A stretch of 37,765 nucleotides of DNA, from positions 1-37,765 of the forward strand of contig NZ_NESS01000023.1 in NCBI RefSeq assembly GCF_002128425.1. The letters are read 5' to 3'. Positions 23,944 through 31,948 of the stretch are shown here, piece after piece (position 1 is the stretch's first letter; each line of letters begins with the position of its first letter). The notes below the pieces were generated by a model that was given only the letters and a program-made list of their open reading frames with translations, did no database searches and was not told the DNA's origin. The DNA comes from Gottfriedia acidiceleris. GTDB lineage: Bacteria > Bacillota > Bacilli > Bacillales > Bacillaceae_G. Position numbers and translations under genes: made by a program.

Positions 23944-26262
23944 ATGCATATAATTGGAAAAGGAATACCCCGCAAAGAGTCATTCGAAAAAGTGACAGGC
24001 TATGCTAAATATACAGACGATTTTGAGACGAATGATATGCTACATGCTCGTTTAGTCACAAGTCCATATGCGCATGCCATTATTAAAAGCATAGATGCAA
24101 CCGATGCTCAAAACATCAAAGGTATTCGAAAAATTATATTTGGTGAAAACTTACCTTTAGTAGGCGAAGCAGTACTTGATCGATATCCAATTGCTTTTGA
24201 TCGTGTTCGATTTTTTGGTGAAGTTGTCGCAATTGTAGTAGCAGATACACTATATGCAGCACAGGAAGCTGCTAATTTAATAAAAGTGCAATATGAATTA
24301 CTTCCTATTGTAAACTCTCCTTCTGAAGCGCTTAAACAAGATGCCCCGCTTGTACATCCTAATCTAGGTGAATATGAAGTTAATGAAGGAGTTTATCCAG
24401 AGCCGGGTACAAATATTGCTACAAGAATAAAAATTCGGAAAGGTGACTTTAATAAAGGTTGGAGAGAAAGTGAAGTAATGATTGATGAAAGTTTTGCATT
24501 TAGACCATCTGATCATGCTGCGATGGAGACAAGATGTTCATTTGCTCAAATACATCATGATGGAACAATTGAAATAACGACTTCTTCACAATGCCCATTT
24601 ATGGTTAAAGACTTAATCGGGGACTATTTCGGAGTTAAACCTGGAAAAGTCATTGTAAATACTCCTTTTGTTGGTGGGGGGTATGGTGGGAAAGGGGCAG
24701 TTCAGTTAGAACTTTTAGCCTATATTGCTTCACGGGCTGTAAATGGTAGATTAGTAAAAATTTATAACACTCGTGAAAATGATATGCTTTCATCTCCAGG
24801 ACATATCGGTCTTGAAGCAAATGTAAAACTAGGATGTACAAAAGAGGGAATGCTCAAAGTTGCAGAGATTCAATATTTATGGGATGGCGGAGCATATGCT
24901 GATAAATCAATTGATTTAACACGGGCGGGAGCAGTTGATTGTACAGGACCTTATAATATCGAAAATATTTGGTGTGATTCTTTTTGTATGTATACAAATC
25001 ATCCATACCCAGCACCTTTTAGGGGGTTTAGTCATTCAGAAGTACATTTTGCATTTGAAAGAGCGATGGATATTCTTGCTAGAAAATTAAATATGGATCC
25101 GATTGAACTAAGAGAAAAAAATGCAATTAAACCAGGTGATCAAACGCCTACTCAAGTTGTATTAAATTCTAGTACAGTTGGTAATCTACCTAAATGTATT
25201 GAAAAAATGAAAGAATTAATCAATTGGCAGGAAGGTCAGGTTATTGACTTAGGTAATCATAAATTGAGAGTAAAAGGAATTAGTTGTTCGTGGAAAACTT
25301 CTACCATTACACCAAATGCAAGTTCAGGTGTTATATTAATCTATAATGAAGATGGAAGTATTAATCTAATTTCTGGAGTTGTAGAAATTGGTCAAGGGAC
25401 AAAAACAATTCTTGCTCAAATGTTAGCAGAGATTCTAAAAATGGACGTAGACGATATTCATGTTCAAATGAAGATCAACACATTAAATACACCCGAGCAT
25501 TGGAAAACTGTTGCAAGTAGAGGAACATTCATGGCAGGAAGAGCATTGTTAGCAGCTGCTGAAGATTTAATTAGACAATTAAAAGATTTAGCTTCATTTA
25601 TATTGCGTGCTCCTATTGAGGATTTAGACGTTGGTTACGGTAAAGTGTTTATAAGAAGTGAACCAAATCAAAATATAGCGATAAAAGATATCGCTTATGG
25701 ATATACATTTCCAAATGGAAATTCAATTGGTGGTCAAATAATTGGAAGAGGACACTATATTTTAACTGGATTAACTTATATAGATCGTGAAACTGGCGCT
25801 GGAAAACCAGGACCAGAGTGGTCCGTTTGTGCACATGGTGTAGAAGTAGAAGTTGACACGAAAACATTTGAATATAGGATTCTTAAAGCTGTTACAGCTG
25901 TTGACATTGGCAAAGTACTTAACATTAATACTGCCACTGGTCAAGTTAAAGGAGCAATGAGTATGGGATTATCTTTTGCTGGAAGAGAAACCTTTTATTT
26001 TGATTCGCAGGGGAAGGTACTAAATCCTCAATTACGGACTTATCGACCAATTCGGTTTGGAGAGAATCCTAAATACGAAGTTGCGTTTGTTGAAACACCA
26101 CAAATCGATGCAGTATTTGGTGCAAGAGGGGTAGGGGAACATGGGTTACTAGGAATGCCAGCTGCTCTCGGGAATTGCCTTTCTACTGCACTATCGGTAA
26201 ATATCAACAATTTACCAATTATCCCAGAATTATTATGGAAAGTAAAAGAAGGTGGGATATAG
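23944..26262 (+). CDS. Molybdenum hydroxylase large (Mo-cofactor) subunit
   Basis: A 772-aa catalytic subunit of the xanthine dehydrogenase/aldehyde oxidase family, which hydroxylates purines, aldehydes or N-heterocycles using water. The N-terminal a/b-hammerhead domain (~10-120) is followed by the two molybdopterin-binding domains. GGGYGGKG near residue 240 and APFRGF near 360 are cofactor and active-site loops. Glu732 in GARGVGEHG is the catalytic base position. ATG 23944 has AAAGGGG about 13 nt upstream, somewhat far. The FAD and iron-sulfur subunits follow at once, giving an L-M-S complex. Purine use is plausible but not shown, because active-site residues vary across the family. Confidence 0.9.
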   Translation: MHIIGKGIPRKESFEKVTGYAKYTDDFETNDMLHARLVTSPYAHAIIKSIDATDAQNIKGIRKIIFGENLPLVGEAVLDRYPIAFDRVRFFGEVVAIVVADTLYAAQEAANLIKVQYELLPIVNSPSEALKQDAPLVHPNLGEYEVNEGVYPEPGTNIATRIKIRKGDFNKGWRESEVMIDESFAFRPSDHAAMETRCSFAQIHHDGTIEITTSSQCPFMVKDLIGDYFGVKPGKVIVNTPFVGGGYGGKGAVQLELLAYIASRAVNGRLVKIYNTRENDMLSSPGHIGLEANVKLGCTKEGMLKVAEIQYLWDGGAYADKSIDLTRAGAVDCTGPYNIENIWCDSFCMYTNHPYPAPFRGFSHSEVHFAFERAMDILARKLNMDPIELREKNAIKPGDQTPTQVVLNSSTVGNLPKCIEKMKELINWQEGQVIDLGNHKLRVKGISCSWKTSTITPNASSGVILIYNEDGSINLISGVVEIGQGTKTILAQMLAEILKMDVDDIHVQMKINTLNTPEHWKTVASRGTFMAGRALLAAAEDLIRQLKDLASFILRAPIEDLDVGYGKVFIRSEPNQNIAIKDIAYGYTFPNGNSIGGQIIGRGHYILTGLTYIDRETGAGKPGPEWSVCAHGVEVEVDTKTFEYRILKAVTAVDIGKVLNINTATGQVKGAMSMGLSFAGRETFYFDSQGKVLNPQLRTYRPIRFGENPKYEVAFVETPQIDAVFGARGVGEHGLLGMPAALGNCLSTALSVNINNLPIIPELLWKVKEGGI

Positions 26263-26263
26263 C

Positions 26264-27097
26264 TTGTTATCTTCTAATATAGAATACTATAAACCAATGA
26301 CGATTAAAGAAGCATTGGAGACTTTTTATTTTTTAAAAGCTAAAAACAAAAGACCCATTTATTATGCAGGTGGCACAGAAATCATAACACTTGGTCGTTT
26401 AAATCTAGTCGAAACAGATGCATTGATCGATATTAAAGATCTAAAAGAGTGTCAATCATTTGAGTTTAATGAGGGCTATCTAATTTCTGGTGCCGCTCTT
26501 TCACTTACTCATATTGAAGAAAAAAACTTATTTCCATTACTCTCTAAATCTTCTATGGAGATAGCTGACCGGACTGCAAGGAATAAAATAACTTTAGGTG
26601 GAAACTTATGTGGTCAAATTTTTTACCGAGAAGCAGTTTTACCATTTCTACTTTGTGATAGTCAAGTGATTGTTGCCGGATACAATGGTGTAGAAGCTTT
26701 TCCAATCGAACAAATCTTCAATCAAACCCTTCAACTCCAAGACGGACAACTTCTAGTCCAACTCTTGACAGAGAAGAAATATATAAATCTACCATATATA
26801 AGCACTAAAAAACGCCAGCAATGGGATACGGGTTATCCACTACTGACGATCGCTTCTATTAAATCGGATAATCAACTGCGTTTTGCTTTTAGTGGGCTAT
26901 GTCCTTTTCCATTTCGTTCAAAGCAAATGGAAGCCGAGCTAAATAATACGAACTTGAGTGTAGAAGAAAGAATACAAAAAGCAATTCAATTCATTCCTGG
27001 TGAAGTATTAGATGATGTAGAAGGCTCAAAAGAGTACCGACTATTCGTCTTAAGAAACACATTAGAAGAGATCATTTTAGAAATGGAGGGAAGGTAA
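26264..27097 (+). CDS. Molybdenum hydroxylase FAD subunit
   Basis: The medium subunit, 277 aa from TTG 26264, passes electrons from the iron-sulfur subunit to NAD+ or another acceptor. The FAD-binding AGGTEIITLGR (~residues 34-44) and GGNLCGQ (~112-118) are visible, followed by a CO-dehydrogenase-flavoprotein C-terminal domain. TTG 26264 lies 7 nt after AAGGTGGG and 1 nt after the previous stop codon. An in-frame GTG at 26252 would overlap the large subunit by 11 nt and is the alternative. Its stop codon overlaps the next ATG (TAATG), so translation is coupled. Confidence 0.88.
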   Translation: MLSSNIEYYKPMTIKEALETFYFLKAKNKRPIYYAGGTEIITLGRLNLVETDALIDIKDLKECQSFEFNEGYLISGAALSLTHIEEKNLFPLLSKSSMEIADRTARNKITLGGNLCGQIFYREAVLPFLLCDSQVIVAGYNGVEAFPIEQIFNQTLQLQDGQLLVQLLTEKKYINLPYISTKKRQQWDTGYPLLTIASIKSDNQLRFAFSGLCPFPFRSKQMEAELNNTNLSVEERIQKAIQFIPGEVLDDVEGSKEYRLFVLRNTLEEIILEMEGR

Positions 27098-27606
27098 TGG
27101 AGCAGTCTCCAATCAAAAAATTAAGTGTTTCTTTAAGTATTAATGACGAAATTCTACAAGTGGAGATCCGTCCAGTTGATACTCTGCTTTATGTGTTACG
27201 AACTAAACTAGGTCTAACTGGAGCAAAGCCAGGCTGTTTAAATGGAGATTGCGGAGCTTGTTCAGTCGTTATGAATGGTACTGTTTATAAATCATGTATA
27301 ATGCTTGCCATCGAGGCAGTTGGCCAAAAAATAACAACAATTGAAGGGTTAAAAGATTCACCTATACAAAAAGCATTTGTTGAAAATTTTGCGTTTCAAT
27401 GTGGTTATTGTACTCCTGGATTTATCATGAATTGTCATTCTCTTTTATTAAACCATCCACATCCAACGTATGAAACGATGAAAGAATGGCTATCTTCTAA
27501 TATTTGTAGATGCACATGCTATGAAGAGATTAATGCAGCTGTTTCATCAGTTATCGAAAATAGAGAGAAATCAATGGATAATGAGTTAGAAAAAGACGAA
27601 TCTTAA
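27097..27606 (+). CDS. Molybdenum hydroxylase [2Fe-2S] subunit
   Basis: The small subunit, 169 aa, carries two [2Fe-2S] clusters that link the molybdenum centre to FAD. The plant-ferredoxin-type cluster uses Cys47, Cys52, Cys55 and Cys67; the second all-helical domain has Cys102, Cys105 (QCGYC), Cys137 and Cys139 (ICRC). All eight ligands are present. The start overlaps the preceding stop codon by one base. No XdhC/PucA-type insertion factor, transporter or purine-catabolic gene follows, so maturation must be encoded elsewhere. Its stop codon overlaps that of a converging minus-strand gene. Confidence 0.93.
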   Translation: MEQSPIKKLSVSLSINDEILQVEIRPVDTLLYVLRTKLGLTGAKPGCLNGDCGACSVVMNGTVYKSCIMLAIEAVGQKITTIEGLKDSPIQKAFVENFAFQCGYCTPGFIMNCHSLLLNHPHPTYETMKEWLSSNICRCTCYEEINAAVSSVIENREKSMDNELEKDES

Positions 27607-27731
27607 CTCGTTTGTGTTGAATCACTTGCCTTTCGTTGTGTAAAGAAGAAAATAAACGAAATGACGGAAATTGCCATAAGAAAAACTTGGGTATCAGTAG
27701 GTCTTACCGTAGGGAGATCTGTTAAAGACAT
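27603..27731 (-). CDS. Small single-span membrane protein (unknown)
   Basis: A 42-aa gene. From the ATG at 27731 the protein begins MSLTDLPTVRPTD, has one hydrophobic segment (about residues 15-31, rich in I, F and V), then a polar Ser/Thr-rich end. AAAGGA lies 9 nt upstream and overlaps the stop codon of the preceding minus-strand gene, a sign of coupled translation. An alternative ATG at 27740 would add three residues. It ends inside the last codons of the iron-sulfur subunit gene on the other strand. Function unknown; membrane location inferred. Confidence 0.5.
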   Translation of the reverse strand: MSLTDLPTVRPTDTQVFLMAISVISFIFFFTQRKASDSTQTS

Positions 27732-27744
27732 AATCACCATTCCT

Positions 27745-28182
27745 TTATTTACTAAAGATTCGCGGATCAATATCAAAATGTTTCGAAATTATTTTTTTAC
27801 AAAAGTAATACGTTTTTTTTAGAAAAGGAAGTGTCGGTTCGCTAACCGGTGCACCAAAAATGGGACCACTGACATTGAGAGAGAATCTACCAGGTCCTAT
27901 AACAGAGCTTACAACTCGAACTTCATCAATTAATAATAAAATTGCAATTATAATATCGATTACATCAATGAGAGTATTTGTTAATTGATCTCCATATTTA
28001 CTTTCTACACGTTCTCTACCTAATAAGGGGCCACTTAGAGAAAGACTAAATTCACCAGATGTTACAAAAACACCTATTAACGTAATTTGACCTGTTAATA
28101 ATAGTGCAGCAGTAGCGACATTTAAATCTCTTTGAAGAGTAGCGATAATACGAAGATCTTCTTTAATTTTATAGTCATTCAT
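27745..28182 (-). CDS. Unknown protein with an internal duplication
   Basis: A 145-aa protein I do not recognise. Two segments of about 31 residues (25-55 and 80-110, period 55) align, each an aliphatic stretch ending in a matching block: GEFSLSLSGPLLG and GRFSLNVSGPIFG. The C-terminal 30 residues are basic and aromatic. There is no signal peptide. GAGGGTG lies upstream of the ATG. It is probably cotranscribed with the 42-aa membrane gene 13 nt downstream, and the pair is antisense to any read-through from the molybdenum hydroxylase operon. Confidence 0.6.
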   Translation of the reverse strand: MNDYKIKEDLRIIATLQRDLNVATAALLLTGQITLIGVFVTSGEFSLSLSGPLLGRERVESKYGDQLTNTLIDVIDIIIAILLLIDEVRVVSSVIGPGRFSLNVSGPIFGAPVSEPTLPFLKKTYYFCKKIISKHFDIDPRIFSK

Positions 28183-28294
28183 TGGATCACACCCTCATGC
28201 CTATAGTATTCAATAAGTGCCCAAGTGTGAATGGAGAAAGAAAGAAGGAAAGAAGAGAGGAAAACAAATTTTGACACAAAAAGTTCATTAACGT

Positions 28295-28334
28295 GATGCT
28301 GCTACACTTTATTGGTAGCAGCATCTTTATTTTT
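28295..28334 (+). terminator. Strong plus-strand hairpin terminator
   Basis: A perfect 11-bp stem, GATGCTGCTAC (28295-28305) with 28315-28325, 9-nt loop and T-rich tail. The nearest upstream plus-strand gene is the iron-sulfur subunit 690 nt away, so the molybdenum hydroxylase transcript may run across the two minus-strand genes to stop here. Confidence 0.8.
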
Positions 28335-28450
28335 AGTTTCAGAATTGATAAAATATAAAATGGCGCTATTTAATATTAAGAATTTATTAAGAGAAAAATC
28401 ATAAATGAAGATCTTACTAAATAAAAATGAAAAGAGACACAACGTTTATG

Positions 28451-28477
28451 AACCACTTCCTTTTTAAGGATGTGGTT
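28451..28477 (+). promoter_or_regulatory. Leader hairpin before the AI-2E-family gene
   Basis: AACCAC pairs with GTGGTT and, after a T/T mismatch, TCCTT pairs with AAGGA around a TTT loop. There is no T-run after it. It lies about 70 nt before the start codon and may be an RNA-stabilising stem or a regulator site. The rest of 28183-28548 is AT-rich without a supported gene. Confidence 0.4.
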
Positions 28478-28548
28478 ATGCTTGTATAGAGGAAAAGTTA
28501 ATTCCATACTACATAGGTAAATATGATAAAAAGTAAGGAGGCTGTAGA

Positions 28549-29574
28549 ATGGATGTTAAAAAGTTTTATCAAAGTAGCACTTTTAAAAGATTAGCGATCA
28601 TTTTAAGTATCGTTCTAGTGTTGATATTAATTCGGAAAATAATAAATTTAGTCTTACTAATTTTCATTTTTACTTATTTAATGGATCGGATACATAAATT
28701 TATTACGAATAGATTAAATAAGATACTACCAGTTAATCGTTTAGTTGTTGTCTACTCTTTGTATGTTGTCATTGTGGCGGCGTTAGTTTTTGGAATCTAT
28801 AATTATTTACCGATTATTACAACTCAAGTTGTTCAACTAATCGTCCAAATAAAAACGTTTTATATGAATCCACCAGATGAGAAAATCATAAACTATATCG
28901 TTACAGCAATTAAAAAGGTTGAAATATCAGGTTATACGGAGCAAGGATTAGATTTTCTATATAAGTATGCATCTAATATTAGTCAATGGGGGATTGAAGT
29001 ATTAATTGCTCTAGTTCTTAGCTTCTTTTTTCTACTTGAAAAACCTCGAATTATAGCTTTTACTCAAAAATTTAAAAATAGTAAAATATCAGTTCTTTAT
29101 AATGAAATGGCCTATTTTGGTGAAAGATTTTCGCGTTCTTTCGGAAAAGTGATTGAAGCGCAGTTTATAATTGCACTTGTGAATTGTATTCTTTCGGTAA
29201 TAGCTTTAAGATTTATGGGATTTCCTCAGTTAATCGGTTTGGGCTTTTTGATTTTTTTACTTGGATTAATCCCTGTAGCAGGAATGTTTATTTCATTAAT
29301 TCCGCTTTGTACGATTGCTTATACAATCGGTGGAATGGCTCATATTATGTATGTGATCATCATGATTCTTGTATTACATGCACTCGAAAGCTATTTCTTA
29401 AATCCAAAGTTGATCTCAGCGAAAACGAATTTACCAGTTTTTTATACATTTCTAATTCTTGTTTTTTCGGAACGCTTTTTTGGCGTATGGGGTCTGATTA
29501 TTGGTATACCTGTTTTCATCTTTTTACTTGATGTATTAGAGGTAACAGATCATAAAACGAAAGAAGTAGAATAA
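28549..29574 (+). CDS. AI-2E family (PerM/YtvI-type) membrane transporter
   Basis: A 341-aa protein with seven or eight membrane segments, a long central soluble part (~residues 95-140) and the conserved LGLIPVAGMFISLIP block (~238-252). These are hallmarks of the AI-2E/UPF0118 family. Members include the E. coli AI-2 exporter TqsA and Na+/H+ antiporters of halophiles, so substrate cannot be set by family alone. AAGGAGG stands 9 nt before the ATG. It is monocistronic, with its own terminator. Given the ion transporters elsewhere in the window an ion role is possible but not shown. Confidence 0.85.
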   Translation: MDVKKFYQSSTFKRLAIILSIVLVLILIRKIINLVLLIFIFTYLMDRIHKFITNRLNKILPVNRLVVVYSLYVVIVAALVFGIYNYLPIITTQVVQLIVQIKTFYMNPPDEKIINYIVTAIKKVEISGYTEQGLDFLYKYASNISQWGIEVLIALVLSFFFLLEKPRIIAFTQKFKNSKISVLYNEMAYFGERFSRSFGKVIEAQFIIALVNCILSVIALRFMGFPQLIGLGFLIFLLGLIPVAGMFISLIPLCTIAYTIGGMAHIMYVIIMILVLHALESYFLNPKLISAKTNLPVFYTFLILVFSERFFGVWGLIIGIPVFIFLLDVLEVTDHKTKEVE

Positions 29575-29586
29575 ACTGAATAAATT

Positions 29587-29627
29587 AAAAGATGATAGCG
29601 TGATTTTAAACGAAATCATCTTTTTTT
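29587..29627 (+). terminator. Terminator of the AI-2E-family gene
   Basis: AAAAGATGAT (29587-29596) pairs with ATCATC plus Ts (29615-29624); an inner GATTT/AAATC stem adds stability. Seven Ts follow. Confidence 0.85.
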
Positions 29628-29638
29628 ACTTAACCTAC

Positions 29639-30234
29639 CTATTCGGTCATTTCGGCTTTAATAAATTGAATGAACTGCTTTTCAATAGCAGATAAAAATT
29701 TCTTTTTTAAACGTAATAGACCAAGTGTCACTTCCAAAGTTTCATAATTTAGAATATCAACTTCAACTATTTTACCTTCTAGTATAGCTGGATTATTTTT
29801 CAAAATAAAATCTGGTGCAAGGCAAACGGCCATTCCACTCAATTGTAGAGGATCAATTTTTGTTGAAGTAATTCTTCAGGTGTTATTCTACCGGTCACTA
29901 CAAACGGTGAGTTTTTACTTACATAATCCTTCATCTTACCTTCTTGAATGACATCCAAATTAGTTCCTCTTTTTCCTTTAAAATCTCACCATAAATACAA
30001 ATAATACCTCAATCGATTTTAAATGAATTTCTTTTGATTTTAAAATTAGATCCTTCTTATGTTAATGTGACTCCAATACGTGAACGGTTGAAAATCTTTA
30101 AGCCAAGATCTTCCCCGATTTTTGCAATCGCTTGGCTTATACCGGATTGACTCACGTGAAGGTTCTCTGTAGGCGATGAGAAGGATCCAGTTTTTCGCTA
30201 CTTCTACGAGAAATTCTAATTTTTGTAAATGCAT
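29639..30234 (-). pseudogene. Decayed LysR-family regulator gene
   Basis: The minus strand begins with ATG at 30234 after GGTGG and reads MHLQKLEFLVEVAK, then leaves frame at an A5 run. Dropping one A restores a typical LysR helix-turn-helix (TENLHVSQSGISQAIAKI, then GEDLGLKIFNRS). Further on, effector-domain pieces appear in other frames (DVIQEGKMKDYVSKN and RITPEELLQQK, then LSGMAVCLAPDF) and the C-terminus ends at 29639. The remaining 596 bp is far short of the ~890 bp of a LysR gene, so internal deletion as well as frameshifts occurred. The gene is not functional. Confidence 0.85.
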
Positions 30235-30424
30235 TAATCCCACCACCTTTTGTAAACCTTTCAATTATTAAAATAATGTAAATCTATAAAATTCCCTTTA
30301 ATTTTTTATACTAGAAATTTTGAGAGTAATATTAAAAACGTGATATTACTAGCTGATTCTTAAGTTGTCATAAATTGGAATTTGAAGGATAAACTAAGCA
30401 AAAATATGGTTAAGGAGATTATTA

Positions 30425-31867
30425 GTGAATAACAAAGAGCTAACCAGTTTATTAGTAAGTTTAGAAAAGAATATAAATTATTTAAAAAAGATGTTTAATA
30501 AAAGTACTGATTTGAAAGTTAGACCACTAACGGTAAATGATGAAGTCATTCGTGACGCTGCAGTTTTGTATATTGATGGAATAACAAATACACAATCTAT
30601 TCAAGATAATATTCTTACGCCCTTGCTAAGAATTATTAAACTCGACAGTATCGACGCTGTTATCACTCGTCATCTTTCAATTGCTGATGTGATGAAGGTA
30701 ACAGCTTATGAAGATATTTTGTCTGGATTATCGAAAGGAAAGACACTTATTTTAATCGATGGTTATGAAGAAGGAATTTTAGCAGATACTGCTGATTGGC
30801 AAATGCGGTCAATCAATGAGCCTGATACTCAAAGGTCAGTGAAAGGCCCATTAATAGGATTTAATGAACAGTTAAAAGTTAATGTCAATCTTCTCCGTAA
30901 TATCATACCGTCAAATAAGTTAAGTATTGAAAATCTACAGGTAGGGAACGAAGTAAAAACAGACGTAACCATTATTTATATGGACGGATTTGTTGATCAA
31001 AGCATATTAGATGAAACAAGATCTAGAATTAAAAATATAGATGTTACTTATTTATTAGAAGCTAGAGTAATTGAAGACGCTTTAGAAGGGAAAAAAACAT
31101 TCTTTCCAACCGTTTTTACGTGCGAACGTCCAGATGTCACTGTTTCAGCATTATATGAAGGACGTGTTGCGATCTTAGTAAATGGTATACCTTATAGTTT
31201 GATTGTTCCTTCGCTTTTTCTTCATTATTTTCATCAACCAGATGAATATAATACTAAATCGGGCAGATATGGATTTAGGTTATTACGTTTTTTTAGTTGG
31301 TTATTTTCAATTATTTTATTGGGTTTTTATGAAACTGTGGTCCGTTTTCATCATGACTGGGTACCTCATAAATTTGAAAAGATGTTTTTTACAAAAGCAG
31401 ATACTCTCCTACCTGTTATAGTTGAGATTTTATTTGTCATGATTATTTTTCAACTACTTACTGAAGCATCGTTGAGGATTCCTAAATCGACTGTCATTAT
31501 TGTTTCACTCATAGGGGCTATTGTAGTTGGACAAACTTCAGTCACTGCAAAACTAATTCATTCTGTGACGTTAATAATAGTAGGAATTAATTTCCTTTCT
31601 AGTATTGCGATTGCTGCAGGTGGGCTATATGGATCGGTGATGACGTTACGATTAGTTTTTTTATTTTTAGGGTTTTTCTTTGGATTAAAAGGGATCGTAA
31701 TTGGCTTAGTTATTTTGATAGCTTATATGTCTAGAGTTCGATCATTAGGAGTTCCATATTTAGCACCGTTTATTCCTTTTAACCCGAAAGAAATGAAAGA
31801 TGCTCTATTTAGAGGAGATTTAAGGAAGATTATTAATAGCAAACATTCATATCCTCTTAAAAAATAA
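30425..31867 (+). CDS. Spore germination protein, GerA A-subunit family (orphan)
   Basis: A 480-aa GerAA-type protein, part of a germinant receptor in the spore inner membrane. The N-terminal soluble region (~1-285) is followed by about five membrane segments and a short C-terminal tail (PFIPFNPKEMKDALFRGDLR) typical of the family. GTG start with AAGGAG 8 nt upstream. No B (permease-like) or C (lipoprotein) subunit gene lies beside it, unlike gerAABC-type operons. It may pair with subunits encoded elsewhere or work alone. An imperfect hairpin (31872-31915) follows, without a clear T-tail. Sporulation-specific expression is expected but no SigG promoter was identified. Confidence 0.9.
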   Translation: MNNKELTSLLVSLEKNINYLKKMFNKSTDLKVRPLTVNDEVIRDAAVLYIDGITNTQSIQDNILTPLLRIIKLDSIDAVITRHLSIADVMKVTAYEDILSGLSKGKTLILIDGYEEGILADTADWQMRSINEPDTQRSVKGPLIGFNEQLKVNVNLLRNIIPSNKLSIENLQVGNEVKTDVTIIYMDGFVDQSILDETRSRIKNIDVTYLLEARVIEDALEGKKTFFPTVFTCERPDVTVSALYEGRVAILVNGIPYSLIVPSLFLHYFHQPDEYNTKSGRYGFRLLRFFSWLFSIILLGFYETVVRFHHDWVPHKFEKMFFTKADTLLPVIVEILFVMIIFQLLTEASLRIPKSTVIIVSLIGAIVVGQTSVTAKLIHSVTLIIVGINFLSSIAIAAGGLYGSVMTLRLVFLFLGFFFGLKGIVIGLVILIAYMSRVRSLGVPYLAPFIPFNPKEMKDALFRGDLRKIINSKHSYPLKK

Positions 31868-31948
31868 ATTAGAACAAACAGTAACGTACTTATGAACTCA
31901 TGTTGCTTTTTGTTCCAATTCTACCCGTTGATTAGAAGGAGTTAAATC

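Noticed and set aside
28231-28296. Charged 21-codon frame in a purine-rich stretch
   Set aside because: No ribosome binding site and its stop lies in the terminator hairpin at 28295.
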